64,000 bases of DNA from Duganella sp. CF458 (GCF_900113115.1 NZ_FOOF01000025.1:1-64000); one strand, 5' to 3'; counted from the stretch's first letter, positions 1-9,047 are shown. Translations and numbers: made by a program. The notes: a model not told the origin generated them from the letters alone.

Positions 1-1
1 C

Positions 2-55
2 GCCAATCAATTTGCCATTCTGTTTGGGGAACGCTTTACCAACGCGATCAATTAA
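2..55 (+). CDS. possible 3' end of a gene entering from the left
   Basis: Reading frame 2 is open from the window edge and ends in TAA at 53-55. It would encode a tail ending in ILFGERFTNAIN. The piece is too short to assign a family. The frame could be open by chance, so this is only a possible partial gene. Confidence 0.3.
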   Translation, partial: ANQFAILFGERFTNAIN

Positions 56-170
56 TCAAACCGCGACCCCGGCACACAAAATTCCTGACAGGTCCTCGGT
101 CGCAGTCCCTCGCCTCTTGCGCTTGAAGAGATGAGGCAGACCAAGTCATCAACTCACGGCCGACATTCAC

Positions 171-551
171 ATGAGCACCGACCCAAATGACCGGATCTCT
201 CGCTTGCTTTCTGTTTGCAGCAGAATTGTTGTAACGGCGCAGACTCAATTTGATCCGAAAGACAAAAGACACACCCTCGTCCTCGCTGACATACGAGACC
301 CTGCTGCGATTGAAATAGCAAAGAATGTGCTTCTCGTCGACCCGGAATCATGTCATGGAAGTTGGATGAGCCCGGTCGATTTCCATATTGCCTTTTTAGC
401 TGGGAAGACTCTGATTGGAAGTGTGGGTGTTGTTTTAGACAGTTGGCTTAGAAGTTCAATGTGGGAGGGGGATTACGTGATTAGCAGCGATCACGAATTT
501 CGAGCATGGTTGGAGGGTCATATAGTGCTAAATGGACCTCTTGATCGCTGA
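171..551 (+). CDS. hypothetical protein, 126 aa
   Basis: A 126-residue soluble protein that I do not recognise. It has no signal peptide or membrane segment, and it has an acidic-aromatic C-terminal part (WEGDYVISSDHEFRAWLEG). Its base composition is visibly more AT-rich than the surrounding genes, which may indicate recent acquisition. The ATG at 171 has no clear ribosome binding site, so the start is uncertain. The next gene begins 61 bases downstream on the same strand, but nothing ties the two together functionally. Confidence 0.5.
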   Translation: MSTDPNDRISRLLSVCSRIVVTAQTQFDPKDKRHTLVLADIRDPAAIEIAKNVLLVDPESCHGSWMSPVDFHIAFLAGKTLIGSVGVVLDSWLRSSMWEGDYVISSDHEFRAWLEGHIVLNGPLDR

Positions 552-612
552 TGCAATCGCCTGCCTGCGAAGCTATCGGCCAGTGACAGGGTAAGCAATT
601 TAGGGAGACATC

Positions 613-1056
613 ATGACAGTGAAGCGCATGGACAACGTAGGCATTGTGGTGGAGGACCTTGATGCCGCCATTGAGTTTTTCTCCGAGCTTGGTCTTGAAC
701 TGGAGGGGCGCGTGCCAATTGAAGGAGATTGGGCTGACGGCGTGACTGGTTTGCATGGCATGCGCGTCGAGATTGCGATGATGCGTACGCCGGATGGCAA
801 CAGTCGGCTTGAGCTGTCCCGCTTCTTCGCGCCAGCGGTGGTTTCCGATCATCGTGCCGCGCCCGTGAATTCCCTGGGCTATTTGCGCGTGATGTTTGCC
901 GTGGATGATATCGACGGTACGCTGGCTCGGCTCGGCAAACTTGGGGCGAAGCTGGTTGGCGAGGTGGTCCAGTACCAGAACGTGTACCGGCTCTGCTACA
1001 TCCGCGGGCCGGAAGGAATCCTCATTGGGCTGGCCCAGGAGCTTGGCCAGAAGTGA
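613..1056 (+). CDS. VOC family (glyoxalase/dioxygenase fold) protein
   Basis: A 147-residue protein with the paired beta-alpha-beta-beta-beta modules of the vicinal oxygen chelate superfamily. It opens with MDNVGIVVEDLDAAIEFFSELG and ends with YIRGPEGILIGLAQELG; that last glutamate region is the usual metal-ligand strand of the family. Family members include glyoxalase I, extradiol dioxygenases and antibiotic-binding proteins. The substrate cannot be read from the sequence. A GGGAGA ribosome binding site lies at 602-607, seven bases or so before the ATG. Length is normal for a single-chain VOC protein. Confidence 0.85.
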   Translation: MTVKRMDNVGIVVEDLDAAIEFFSELGLELEGRVPIEGDWADGVTGLHGMRVEIAMMRTPDGNSRLELSRFFAPAVVSDHRAAPVNSLGYLRVMFAVDDIDGTLARLGKLGAKLVGEVVQYQNVYRLCYIRGPEGILIGLAQELGQK

Positions 1057-1101
1057 TGCCACAGAGGAGGTGCATGCTAGAATTTCCCAAAATATTCGAC
1101 C

Positions 1102-1470
1102 ATGACATATCCACACCGACTCGAGACTGCACTCGCACACCTTGCCGCAACCGGCATCATGAAGAGCAATTACGCGCCGCCGTTGTTCCGCATTCTTTGG
1201 CGGATCGGCGTTCATGTACGACCGCCGCACTTCGCGAGTTTCAGCGCCAATTTCCTGTTGACGGGTGCCTGGTTTGGCGTCGTATGGGGTGCGCTCATGT
1301 GGCTCCTGGTCTGGCCGGGAACCGGTAAATCGTCTCTCGTTGCTGCGATTACGGCCCTGGTGTCCGGAGTATCGTTTGGTCTTTGCATGGCGTTGTACTA
1401 CCGCCACGGTGCCCGCAAGTACAAGCTGCCTGAGTGGTCGCAGATTCCGCAGGAAAAGCTGGTTCGATGA
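1102..1470 (+). CDS. DUF6404 family small membrane protein
   Basis: A 122-residue protein with a soluble N-terminal helix region (HRLETALAHLAATGI) and two hydrophobic segments at about residues 47-70 and 78-98. It ends in a basic tail (ARKYKLPEWSQIP). This arrangement matches what I know as DUF6404, a family of unknown function. It probably sits in the inner membrane. It follows the VOC gene by 45 bases and precedes an MFS carrier. No functional link is evident. Confidence 0.7.
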   Translation: MTYPHRLETALAHLAATGIMKSNYAPPLFRILWRIGVHVRPPHFASFSANFLLTGAWFGVVWGALMWLLVWPGTGKSSLVAAITALVSGVSFGLCMALYYRHGARKYKLPEWSQIPQEKLVR

Positions 1471-1531
1471 TGGCGCGGTGCTCTATACTCGCCACGATTT
1501 TCCAATTCGCGCGGCGCATAGAGCATTTGAA

Positions 1532-2815
1532 ATGACCAACATCACTGCTAATCAAGTTCCTCCACGAATCCTTCGACGGCAATCCCTGGCGCTTGTGCTG
1601 CTGGTGGCCAGCGGCGTCATTAACTACCTGGACCGTGCCACCTTGGCCGTGGCGAACGAATATATTCGTGCGGACCTTGGCTTGTCGCTCGGTGAGATGG
1701 GTGTGCTGCTGTCGGCATTCTCGTGGAGCTACGCCTTATGCCAACTTCCGGTCGGCGCGCTGGTCGACAAGATCGGGCCGCGGTGGCTGCTTGGCATCGG
1801 CTTGGTGGTGTGGTCGGTGGCACAGGCGGCGGGCGGATTGGCTTCGACCTTTGGCTTCTTCGTGCTGGCGCGTATCGCACTTGGGATCGGGGAGGCGCCG
1901 CAGTTTCCTTCTGCGGCGCGGGTGGTGAGCAACTGGTTCCCGCTGCGGTCGCGCGGAACTCCCACGGGCATCTACAATTCAGCGTCTCCTTTGGGCGTTG
2001 CCTTGGCGCCGCTGCTGCTGCCGCCATTGATTGCGGCGACCAGTTGGCATTGGGCGTTTTTCGTCACGGGCGGGCTTGGCCTGCTTGCTGCAATTGTCTG
2101 GGTGAGTGTCTATCGCGATCCGGTGCGTGAGGAACTGAGCGCGGAAGAGCGTGCCTACCTTGAGGCCGGCGAGTCCAGCGAGGCCGCACCAAAGACCAGT
2201 TTCGCCGCCTGGCGGGCCCTGTTCCGCCATCGTGTGACCTGGGGCATGATGTTCGGCTTTTTCGGTTCCGTGTACCTGAACTGGGTATACCTGACCTGGC
2301 TGCCCGGTTACCTGCGCACTGAGCGTCATATGGACCTGACAAATGCGGGCTTTGCATCGGCCATTCCGTTCCTGTGCGGCTTTGCCGGCGCCCTGATCGC
2401 GGGCTGGGCGTCCGATCGCATCGTGCGCTTTGCGCGCACGCCGATATCGGGCCGCCGTAACGCGGTGGTGGTGGCCACGCTGGGCATGGTGGCGTTCACG
2501 ATTCCCGCTGCGCTGGTGGAGAGCAATGTCGTGGCAGTGGCGTGCATCTCCATTGTGATCTTCCTCGCCAACGCCTCATCGGCCTGCGCATGGTCGCTTG
2601 CCACGGTGGCGGCCCCGCGCAGCCGGATTGCATCACTCGGCGCGATCCAGAATTTCGGTGGCTTCCTGGGCGGGGCGCTGGCGCCTGTCCTTACTGGATA
2701 TATCGCGCAAAACTGGTCCTTTGTACCGGCGCTGCTGACCGGTGCGGGTATTGCCTTCCTTGGAGCCATGTCTTACCTGTTCCTGGTCGCGCAACCCATT
2801 CCTGAAGAAGAGTGA
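1532..2815 (+). CDS. MFS transporter (anion:cation symporter-like)
   Basis: A 427-residue major facilitator protein with twelve predicted membrane segments. The first helix carries the GVINYLDRATLAVAN pattern and the loop 2-3 motif reads GALVDKIGPRW; both are typical of the ACS family, which transports hexuronates, galactonate, phthalate and other organic anions. The substrate is not predictable. I place the start at ATG 1532 because the open frame upstream overlaps the preceding gene and reads as non-membrane sequence. The gene ends six bases before a small lipoprotein region. Confidence 0.9.
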   Translation: MTNITANQVPPRILRRQSLALVLLVASGVINYLDRATLAVANEYIRADLGLSLGEMGVLLSAFSWSYALCQLPVGALVDKIGPRWLLGIGLVVWSVAQAAGGLASTFGFFVLARIALGIGEAPQFPSAARVVSNWFPLRSRGTPTGIYNSASPLGVALAPLLLPPLIAATSWHWAFFVTGGLGLLAAIVWVSVYRDPVREELSAEERAYLEAGESSEAAPKTSFAAWRALFRHRVTWGMMFGFFGSVYLNWVYLTWLPGYLRTERHMDLTNAGFASAIPFLCGFAGALIAGWASDRIVRFARTPISGRRNAVVVATLGMVAFTIPAALVESNVVAVACISIVIFLANASSACAWSLATVAAPRSRIASLGAIQNFGGFLGGALAPVLTGYIAQNWSFVPALLTGAGIAFLGAMSYLFLVAQPIPEEE

Positions 2816-2835
2816 CATGATTGATTGATCCGCAC

Positions 2836-3585
2836 ATGTCCCACAGAAGCAAGTTCGCAACCTTACTGGCGATTGCCAGCGCCGCACTCATCGCCGCCTG
2901 CAGTCAGAAGGCCGACGGCGTGTCGGATGAAGACATCAGGGTGTCTAGCCTCGAAGCCCTTCCAGACATTTCGAACCGGTTGATTGGCAAGGAACGCCAG
3001 GTCAAGCCGAGCGAGCCGGATTACGTTCCTGAGCCGATAGCGTAGTCGCTGAAGACTCAATTGGGCAAGTGGCCAAAGGGCGAGGAACTGGCTGGTGCGC
3101 TTTCCTACTGTTCCGGTGCCCTGGTTTCCAATCGACTTGGCGCGAAGTCCGCTTGCGATGACGGGTATTCGCCCACACCGGAAAATACATGCATCGAGAA
3201 GCATGGCTATGGCAGGAAATCCATCGGCCAGGCACTGACCGCGGATCGCCGCGACCTGAATGGCGACGGCGTCAATGACTACATCATCTCGGACCGGTAT
3301 TACTGCGATAGCTTGTCCGCAAACCAGGCCAACGTATACTTCGTCATGCTGTCCAATTCGAAAAAGGATTTCACGCTGGCATATGCAGACTGGGCGTCGT
3401 ATGCCATGTATGTGGTTGACGACAAGGTCAACGGCAAGCCTGTCCTGATCGAGTCGGCCGGCAAGTCCTTCGGGACTTACTCGACAATCTATGAGCTGCG
3501 TGATTCGAAATTCTTGCCAAAGGCTTGCGTTTTCCACGACGAGAAAGGCTATAGCGCCTGCGAGCTTCCAAAGCCGCAAAGCTGA
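2836..3585 (+). pseudogene. lipoprotein gene interrupted by one in-frame TAG
   Basis: The first part, starting at ATG 2836, encodes a lipoprotein signal (LLAIASAALIAAC) and about 50 residues of linker. It stops at TAG 3043-3045. The same reading frame continues without any other stop to 3585 and encodes a folded-looking domain, including a DLNGDGVNDY calcium-loop-like motif and four cysteines. No ribosome binding site precedes the second part. The simplest reading is a single 249-codon lipoprotein gene with one nonsense change (for example CAG to TAG) or a sequencing error. Suppression of the amber codon is possible but not shown. Confidence 0.75.
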
Positions 3586-3596
3586 AAGGGTTCTTG

Positions 3597-3872
3597 ATGC
3601 GCAAGCTTACGTTTGCCCTGGTTGGGGCACTGGCCGGAATGGTCGCGGTGTCGTGCTGGATCGGTGGCGCCATCGGTTGGGAACAAAGCGGGCTGTGGCC
3701 GGCGTGGCTCGCGGTGCCGCTTGGCGTTGGCATGGGGCCGATGTACCTGATAGAGGACTTGATGTCCCTCGCCGAAGGCAAGCCGCAGGACATGATCGCC
3801 TTGCCGCACGCGCTTGCCGTAGGGTTGGCCGGTGGTGCACTGGGCTGGCTGATTGCCCATTTCCGACAATAG
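3597..3872 (+). CDS. small inner-membrane protein, 91 aa
   Basis: A 91-residue protein with three hydrophobic stretches: residues 4-28, about 33-52, and the C-terminal LPHALAVGLAGGALGWLIAH. I do not recognise a family. ATG 3597 is preferred over TTG 3594 because of the AAAGGG sequence at 3585-3590. It follows the broken lipoprotein gene closely and may have been co-transcribed with it. Confidence 0.6.
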   Translation: MRKLTFALVGALAGMVAVSCWIGGAIGWEQSGLWPAWLAVPLGVGMGPMYLIEDLMSLAEGKPQDMIALPHALAVGLAGGALGWLIAHFRQ

Positions 3873-3971
3873 TCGTTTGGGTAAGTAACTTTTTGTGAGA
3901 ATTTGAGGCGGCGTTGGCGCGTACAATATTGCACCCTGATCCTCCGCGCAATGCGGCAGCGTTGCAAGCAC

Positions 3972-4526
3972 ATGAAGACCCAATTTTCTACCGCCACCAG
4001 CCTTGACGGCTTCATTGCCACCGAAGACGACTCGCTCGACTGGTTGTTCCCGCTCGGCGATGTCAACGACAGCAGCTATCCCGAATTCATAGCCCAGGTA
4101 GGGGCGATTGCGATGGGTTCTTCCACCTACGAGTGGATGCTGCGCAATGCCGATACGGTGGCGGCGGAAGTTGGTTCGCCGTGGCCCTATACACAACCCA
4201 CCTGGGTATTTTCTTCGCGTACCCTGTCGCTCATTCCGGGCGCCGACCTGCGCTTCGTGAACGGCGATGTGCGGGCGGTGCACGGCGCCATGCGCGAGGT
4301 GGCCGGCGGCAAGAACCTGTGGATCGTGGGCGGCGGCGACCTGGCCGGACAATTCCATGATGCCGGGCTGCTGGATGAACTGATCGTGCAGGTCGGCTCG
4401 GTGACGCTGGGGCAGGGTAAGCCGCTGTTCCCGCGCCGCTTGACCAACCCGCCGCTGTCGTTGCAGTCGGCGCGCAAGATCGGATCCGGCATGGTGGAGC
4501 TGCGCTACCTCGTACAAAGACTCTGA
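3972..4526 (+). CDS. dihydrofolate reductase family (RibD C-terminal domain) protein
   Basis: A 184-residue single-domain protein of the RibD-C/DHFR-like fold. The N-terminal STATSLDGFIA strand and the LWIVGGGDLAGQFHDAGLLDEL segment are the usual nucleotide-binding signatures of this group. It is probably a cytosolic NADPH-dependent reductase. The biological substrate is unknown, and it is distinct from FolA. The open frame extends upstream of ATG 3972, but only from here does the sequence match the fold. Confidence 0.85.
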   Translation: MKTQFSTATSLDGFIATEDDSLDWLFPLGDVNDSSYPEFIAQVGAIAMGSSTYEWMLRNADTVAAEVGSPWPYTQPTWVFSSRTLSLIPGADLRFVNGDVRAVHGAMREVAGGKNLWIVGGGDLAGQFHDAGLLDELIVQVGSVTLGQGKPLFPRRLTNPPLSLQSARKIGSGMVELRYLVQRL

Positions 4527-4530
4527 ACGT

Positions 4531-5013
4531 ATGCTGATCCGTCCTTATCAAACATCCGACTGGCAGGGAATCTGCCTGGTGCATGACGCGGCGCGCAAGT
4601 TCGAACTGGAAGCCAGCGGCCTGGCCGATGCCTTCCTGACGCTGGAGGAAACCGGCGAGGAAGCGGGCTTGTTCGATGCCGCCTTGCTGGTGGCGGAAGT
4701 CGACGGCGAAGTTGCCGGCTTTGCCGGCTTCACTGACGACGAAGTCACCTGGCTGTACGTCGATCCCGCGCGCTATCGCAAGGGGATTGGCCGCGCTCTG
4801 GTCGACGCCGTGTTACGCGAATCGGGCACGCCTTTGTCGCTGGATGTCCTGGTCGGTAACACGGCCGCCCTGGCTTTGTACCAAAGTGCCGGCTTCAAGA
4901 TCATCGACACGATCAGTGGCAAGCTGGCCGGCAATGAGCAGTTTGCCGCGACGGCACATGTTCTTCATAACTCTAACTCTCAACTGGGGAAATCAATTGC
5001 TGGACAGGACTAA
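4531..5013 (+). CDS. GNAT family N-acetyltransferase
   Basis: A 160-residue GCN5-related acetyltransferase. It opens with MLIRPYQTSDWQGI, the beta-1 strand and helix of the fold. The acetyl-CoA pyrophosphate loop is RYRKGIGRALVDAVL, and NTAALALYQSAGFK is the C-terminal motif B region. The acceptor substrate is unknown. It starts four bases after the reductase stop, and its last 17 bases overlap the next gene. The three genes from 3972 to 5572 therefore look like one transcript. Confidence 0.88.
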   Translation: MLIRPYQTSDWQGICLVHDAARKFELEASGLADAFLTLEETGEEAGLFDAALLVAEVDGEVAGFAGFTDDEVTWLYVDPARYRKGIGRALVDAVLRESGTPLSLDVLVGNTAALALYQSAGFKIIDTISGKLAGNEQFAATAHVLHNSNSQLGKSIAGQD

Positions 5014-5572
5014 CTACTTCGTCAAAGAACACGTCGGCGTGCTCAAACTGTCGGACACTTACGACATCATCGACCCTGATACCCAGCAGAATCTGGGCGT
5101 GGCACAGGAAAAACTGAGCTTCCTGGTGCATGCGTTGCGCCTGGTGATCGACAAGCGGATGCTGCCGACCAAGGTGGAAATTTCGGAACAGGTCAACGGC
5201 CCTGCGCTGCTGACCATCAAGCGCGGCGTGACTTTCCTGCGTTCGCGAATCGAGATCCTGGACCGTTCGGGCCAGGTGATCGGCTACTTCAAGTCCAAGC
5301 TGTTCAGCCTGGGCGGCGGCTTCTTCGTCTACGGCACGCGCGACCAGTTGGTTGCCGAAGTGAAGGGCGACTGGAAGGGCTGGAACTTCAAGTTCCTCGA
5401 CGCCAAAGGCAATGAGAAGGGCACCGTCAGCAAGAAGTGGGCTGGCATCGGCAAGGAGCTGTTCACCAGCGCCGACAACTACATGATCTCGATCGCCGAC
5501 GACTTCAAGGCCAACTCCGGCTTGCTGCTGGCCGCTGGCCTGGCGATCGATATCGTCTTCAAAGAGCGTTAA
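4997..5572 (+). CDS. LURP-one/phospholipid scramblase-related protein
   Basis: A 191-residue protein of the tubby-like LURP-one/scramblase-related fold, recognisable from the beta-rich series LDRTNYFVKEHVGVLKLSDT, FLRSRIEILDRSGQVIGYFK and FLDAKGNEKGTVSKKW. The family can bind membrane lipids, but its role in bacteria is unsettled. The start is TTG 4997, placed by GGGGA at 4986-4990 with six-base spacing. The frame upstream is a shadow of the GNAT gene. The last segment (GLLLAAGLAIDIVF) is hydrophobic and may touch the membrane. Confidence 0.8.
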   Translation: MLDRTNYFVKEHVGVLKLSDTYDIIDPDTQQNLGVAQEKLSFLVHALRLVIDKRMLPTKVEISEQVNGPALLTIKRGVTFLRSRIEILDRSGQVIGYFKSKLFSLGGGFFVYGTRDQLVAEVKGDWKGWNFKFLDAKGNEKGTVSKKWAGIGKELFTSADNYMISIADDFKANSGLLLAAGLAIDIVFKER

Positions 5573-5575
5573 GCA

Positions 5576-6739
5576 CTAGCCTGGCCGCAGGATCACCTTG
5601 CGGCACTCCTCTTCCTTCTTGTCGAAGATGCGATAGCCTTGCGCCGCCTGTTCAAGCGGCAGGCGGTGTGTGATGATGGCTTCGGGATGCAGCCTGCCTG
5701 CGCCGATGAATTCCAGCAGTCCGGGCATGAAGCGCTGCACGTGGGTCTGGCCCATCTTGAAGCTGATGCCTTTATCGAAGGCATCGCCAAACAGGAAGCC
5801 GTGGATAAAGCCCGAATATACGCCCGGCACACTGACCGTGCCGCCGCGCCTTACGGCGGCGATGCACTGGCGTAGCGCGGCGCCGCTGCTTCCTTCCAGC
5901 TTGATTGCCGTCAGCGCCGTTTCCAGGGCGCTGCCCTTGGCTTCAAAACCGATGGCATCGATCACCGCATCCACGCCGCGCGACGCGGTGTTGTCGATAA
6001 TGTATTCGGCGGCATCGACCTCATCGAAATTAACCGGAATCACGCCGTAGGCCTGGCGCGCAAAGTCGAGCCGGTAGCCGTTGTGATCGACCATGAAGAT
6101 GGTCTCCACGCCCAGCATGCGCGCACACGCCGCTGCCATCAGGCCCACCGGGCCGGCGCCGTAGATGGCCAGGCTGTCGCCCGGCCCGACGTTGGCGTTC
6201 AACACAGCCTGGTAGCCGGTCGGCAGGATATCGCTCAAGAACAGCACCTGCTCATCGTCCAGCGCATCGGGGATGCGGATCGGGCCGACGTTGGCTTTCG
6301 GCACCCGCACGAATTCGGCCTGCCCGCCCGGCATGCCGCCGTACAAGTGGGTGTAGCCGAACATGGCGGCGCCTGAGCGCAGGCTTTTCTTGTTCATGAT
6401 GGCGCCACGGTCGGGGTTTGTGGTCTCGCAGGCGGAGAACAATTGGCGCTCGCAGAAGAAGCAGTTGCCGCAGGCGATCACGAAGGGCACGACCACGCGG
6501 TCGCCGCGGGACAGTGCGGTGACGCCGGGGCCGGCATCTTCCACGATCCCCATGAATTCGTGGCCGAGGATGTCGCCTTCCTTCATGCCGGGCACCTTGC
6601 CGCGGTAGAGGTGCAGGTCGGAGCCGCAAATCGCGGTGGCGGTGATGCGCAGAATGACGTCGTCCGGCTCCTGCAGGATGGGATCGGGCACCGTGTCCAC
6701 CTGGACATCATGTGCGGAGTGGTAGGTAAGGGCGCGCAT
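5576..6739 (-). CDS. zinc-dependent alcohol dehydrogenase (formaldehyde dehydrogenase-like)
   Basis: A 387-residue medium-chain dehydrogenase. Catalytic zinc ligands are C38 in AICGSDLH and the GHEF motif. The structural zinc loop reads CGNCFFCERQLFSAC. The Rossmann segment is AIYGAGPVGLMAAACARML. The long, glutathione-independent formaldehyde-dehydrogenase-like subgroup fits best. The start is ATG 6739, preceded on the minus strand by AAGGAG. The gene converges with the LURP-one gene, ending three bases from it. Confidence 0.88.
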   Translation of the reverse strand: MRALTYHSAHDVQVDTVPDPILQEPDDVILRITATAICGSDLHLYRGKVPGMKEGDILGHEFMGIVEDAGPGVTALSRGDRVVVPFVIACGNCFFCERQLFSACETTNPDRGAIMNKKSLRSGAAMFGYTHLYGGMPGGQAEFVRVPKANVGPIRIPDALDDEQVLFLSDILPTGYQAVLNANVGPGDSLAIYGAGPVGLMAAACARMLGVETIFMVDHNGYRLDFARQAYGVIPVNFDEVDAAEYIIDNTASRGVDAVIDAIGFEAKGSALETALTAIKLEGSSGAALRQCIAAVRRGGTVSVPGVYSGFIHGFLFGDAFDKGISFKMGQTHVQRFMPGLLEFIGAGRLHPEAIITHRLPLEQAAQGYRIFDKKEEECRKVILRPG

Positions 6740-6878
6740 GACAAGCTCCTTGGGTTTGCATTGCGCCAGTATCGTCACCACAGCCGGCACGCCAAGCGGC
6801 GCGCGTGCCGTGCCGCTGTAGGCGCAGGCCTTCAAGGCTGCGCGTGCTAGACTCTGGCGATAGTCAGGAGGACTTGCG

Positions 6879-7178
6879 ATGAAAATTCGTCAACTTTACG
6901 TGGCGGTGCTGGCCGCCGGGCTGTCGGCCATGGCGCCTGCCGCATGGGGCCAGCAGGCCTCGGTCCAGGACAAGCCCGAGGCACGCCAGCAGGCCAAGGC
7001 CGGCGTGAACGGCGAATCCTCCACTGCTGCGCGCAAGGCCAGCGCTCTACAGGCGCCGAAAAAAGGGGGCGAACCGGCCACCCAGCCGGACCGGCGCGAA
7101 AAGGCGATGCAAGTCTCCGGCGGCCTGCAGAAAAAAACCAGCGAAACGGCGAACGCGGCCGCTTCCAACATGAAGTAA
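6879..7178 (+). CDS. secreted hypothetical protein, 99 aa
   Basis: A 99-residue protein with a clear Sec signal peptide (about residues 1-25, cleavage near AWG-QQ). The mature chain is hydrophilic, rich in Ala, Lys, Gln and Ser, and probably disordered. I recognise no family. An AGGAGG ribosome binding site lies seven or so bases before the ATG. It stands alone between the divergent alcohol dehydrogenase gene and ruvB. Confidence 0.65.
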   Translation: MKIRQLYVAVLAAGLSAMAPAAWGQQASVQDKPEARQQAKAGVNGESSTAARKASALQAPKKGGEPATQPDRREKAMQVSGGLQKKTSETANAAASNMK

Positions 7179-7200
7179 GGCCCGGGCTGCCCGGCCTTGT
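7177..7200 (+). terminator. possible hairpin terminator before ruvB
   Basis: AAGGCCCGGGC followed by TGCCCGGCCTT forms a GC-rich stem with one bulged base, followed by only a weak T stretch. It overlaps the stop codon of the small secreted protein and lies 34 bases before ruvB. Confidence 0.4.
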
Positions 7201-7234
7201 TAAAATCATGCCCTGAACCTCTTTTCGAGCTGGC

Positions 7235-8290
7235 ATGAGTATCCAAACCGACAATTTCACCGAGCAGCGCATCATCGACGCGGCGCCGTCCTCCCCGAAC
7301 GAGGAGGCCATCGAGCGCGCGCTGCGTCCCAAGCACCTCGATGAATACGTCGGGCAGTCCAAGATCCGCGACCAGCTCGAAATTTTCATCTCGGCCGCCC
7401 GCAAGCGCAGTGAAGCGCTGGACCATACCTTGCTGTTCGGTCCTCCCGGCCTGGGCAAGACCACGCTGGCCAATATCATTGCGCGCGAAATGGGCGTCAA
7501 CCTGCGCCAGACTTCCGGCCCGGTGCTGGAGCGCCCGGGCGACCTGGCCGCGATCCTGACCAACCTGGAAGCGAACGACGTGCTGTTCATCGACGAGATC
7601 CATCGCCTGTCGCCGGTGGTCGAAGAGATCCTGTACCCGGCGCTGGAGGACTACCAGATCGACATCATGATCGGCGAGGGCCCGGCGGCGCGCAGCGTCA
7701 AGCTGGACCTGCAGCCTTTCACCCTGGTCGGCGCCACCACCCGCGCCGGCATGCTGACCAACCCGCTGCGCGACCGTTTCGGCATCGTGGCGCGGCTGGA
7801 GTTCTATACCACCGATGAATTGGCGAAGATCGTCGCCCGCAGCGCCGCGCTGCTGAAGGCGAATATCGACGAAAGCGGGGCGGTGGAAATCGCACGCCGT
7901 GCGCGCGGCACGCCGCGTATCGCCAACCGCTTGCTGCGCCGCGTGCGCGACTACGCGGAAGTGAAGGGCAACGGCGACATCACGCGCGAGGTGGCCGATG
8001 CCGCGCTGCGCATGCTCGACGTCGACCACGTTGGCTTTGACGTCATGGACCGCAAGCTGCTGGAAGCGGTGCTGTACAAATTCGGCGGTGGCCCGGTCGG
8101 CATCGGCAACCTGGCGGCCGCCATCGGCGAGGCCGCGGATACTATCGAGGACGTTTTGGAACCATACCTGATCCAGCAAGGCTTCCTGCAACGCACGCCG
8201 CGCGGCCGCGTCGCTACCGCGCAGGCCTACCAGCATTTCGGTGTCACGCCGCCGCGCAGCAGCGCCACTGGAGACCTGTGGGATGCGTAA
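7235..8290 (+). CDS. ruvB: Holliday junction branch migration helicase RuvB
   Basis: A 351-residue RuvB, full length for the family. It is the hexameric AAA+ motor that drives branch migration of Holliday junctions together with RuvA, feeding RuvC. Walker A is FGPPGLGKTTLA, Walker B is FIDEIHRL, and the arginine-finger/sensor region is GATTRAGMLTNPLRDRFG. The C-terminal winged helix holds GPVGIGNLAAAIGE and the family-typical RTPRGR. ruvA and ruvC are not in the window. Its 3' end overlaps the cyclotransferase gene by 8 bases. Confidence 0.98.
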   Translation: MSIQTDNFTEQRIIDAAPSSPNEEAIERALRPKHLDEYVGQSKIRDQLEIFISAARKRSEALDHTLLFGPPGLGKTTLANIIAREMGVNLRQTSGPVLERPGDLAAILTNLEANDVLFIDEIHRLSPVVEEILYPALEDYQIDIMIGEGPAARSVKLDLQPFTLVGATTRAGMLTNPLRDRFGIVARLEFYTTDELAKIVARSAALLKANIDESGAVEIARRARGTPRIANRLLRRVRDYAEVKGNGDITREVADAALRMLDVDHVGFDVMDRKLLEAVLYKFGGGPVGIGNLAAAIGEAADTIEDVLEPYLIQQGFLQRTPRGRVATAQAYQHFGVTPPRSSATGDLWDA

Positions 8291-9047
8291 GTTGGCAGCG
8301 CTGGGCGCGGCGGCGTTGGCCGCGCAAATCGCCTCGGCCGCAGTGCCGGTACAGGGTTACTCGATCAAGGCGGCTTACCCGCACGATCCGCAAGCCTTCA
8401 CCCAGGGCCTGTTCTTCAAGGACGGCTTCCTGTGGGAGAGCACCGGCCAGTACGGTGCGTCTTCCGTGCGCAAGGTGGAACTTGCCACCGGCAAGGTGCT
8501 GCAAAAGCGCGACCTGCCGGAGAAAGTGTTCGGCGAAGGCATCGCGCCGCATGGCGACAGCATTGTCGGCATCACCTGGATGAACCAGGCCGGTTACGTG
8601 ATGGACCAGGGCAGCCTGGCCATCAAGGGCACCTTCAATTACCTGGGTGAAGGATGGGGCCTGACCAGCGACGGCGAGCGCCTGTACATGAGCGACGGCA
8701 CGCCGGAAATCCGCGTGCTCGATCCGAAGACCTTCGGCGAGCAGCGCCGCATCAAGGTCACGGCCGACGGCCAGCCGCTGGCGCAGATCAATGAGCTGGA
8801 GTGGGTGGACGGCCAGATCTATGCCAATGTCTGGCAGACCGACCGCATCGCCCGCATCGACCCGTTCAGCGGCCATGTGCTGGGCTGGATCGACCTGTCC
8901 GGACTGGCGGCGACCGCCAAGGTGGGCAACGATGTCGACAATGTCCTGAACGGCATCGCCTACGACGCCAAGTCGCACCGCCTGTTCGTGACCGGCAAGC
9001 GCTGGCCGAAGCTGTTCGAAATCGTCCTGCGGCCGCACAAAAAATAG
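8283..9047 (+). CDS. glutaminyl-peptide cyclotransferase
   Basis: A 254-residue protein with a signal peptide (residues 1-19) and a five-bladed propeller of the plant/bacterial glutaminyl cyclase type. Signatures are PHDPQAFTQGLFF near the N terminus, FGEGIAPHGD, and VLNGIAYDAKSHRLFVTGK. The family converts N-terminal glutamine to pyroglutamate, here probably in the periplasm. The start at ATG 8283 lies inside the end of ruvB in a different frame, implying translational coupling. Confidence 0.9.
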   Translation: MRKLAALGAAALAAQIASAAVPVQGYSIKAAYPHDPQAFTQGLFFKDGFLWESTGQYGASSVRKVELATGKVLQKRDLPEKVFGEGIAPHGDSIVGITWMNQAGYVMDQGSLAIKGTFNYLGEGWGLTSDGERLYMSDGTPEIRVLDPKTFGEQRRIKVTADGQPLAQINELEWVDGQIYANVWQTDRIARIDPFSGHVLGWIDLSGLAATAKVGNDVDNVLNGIAYDAKSHRLFVTGKRWPKLFEIVLRPHKK

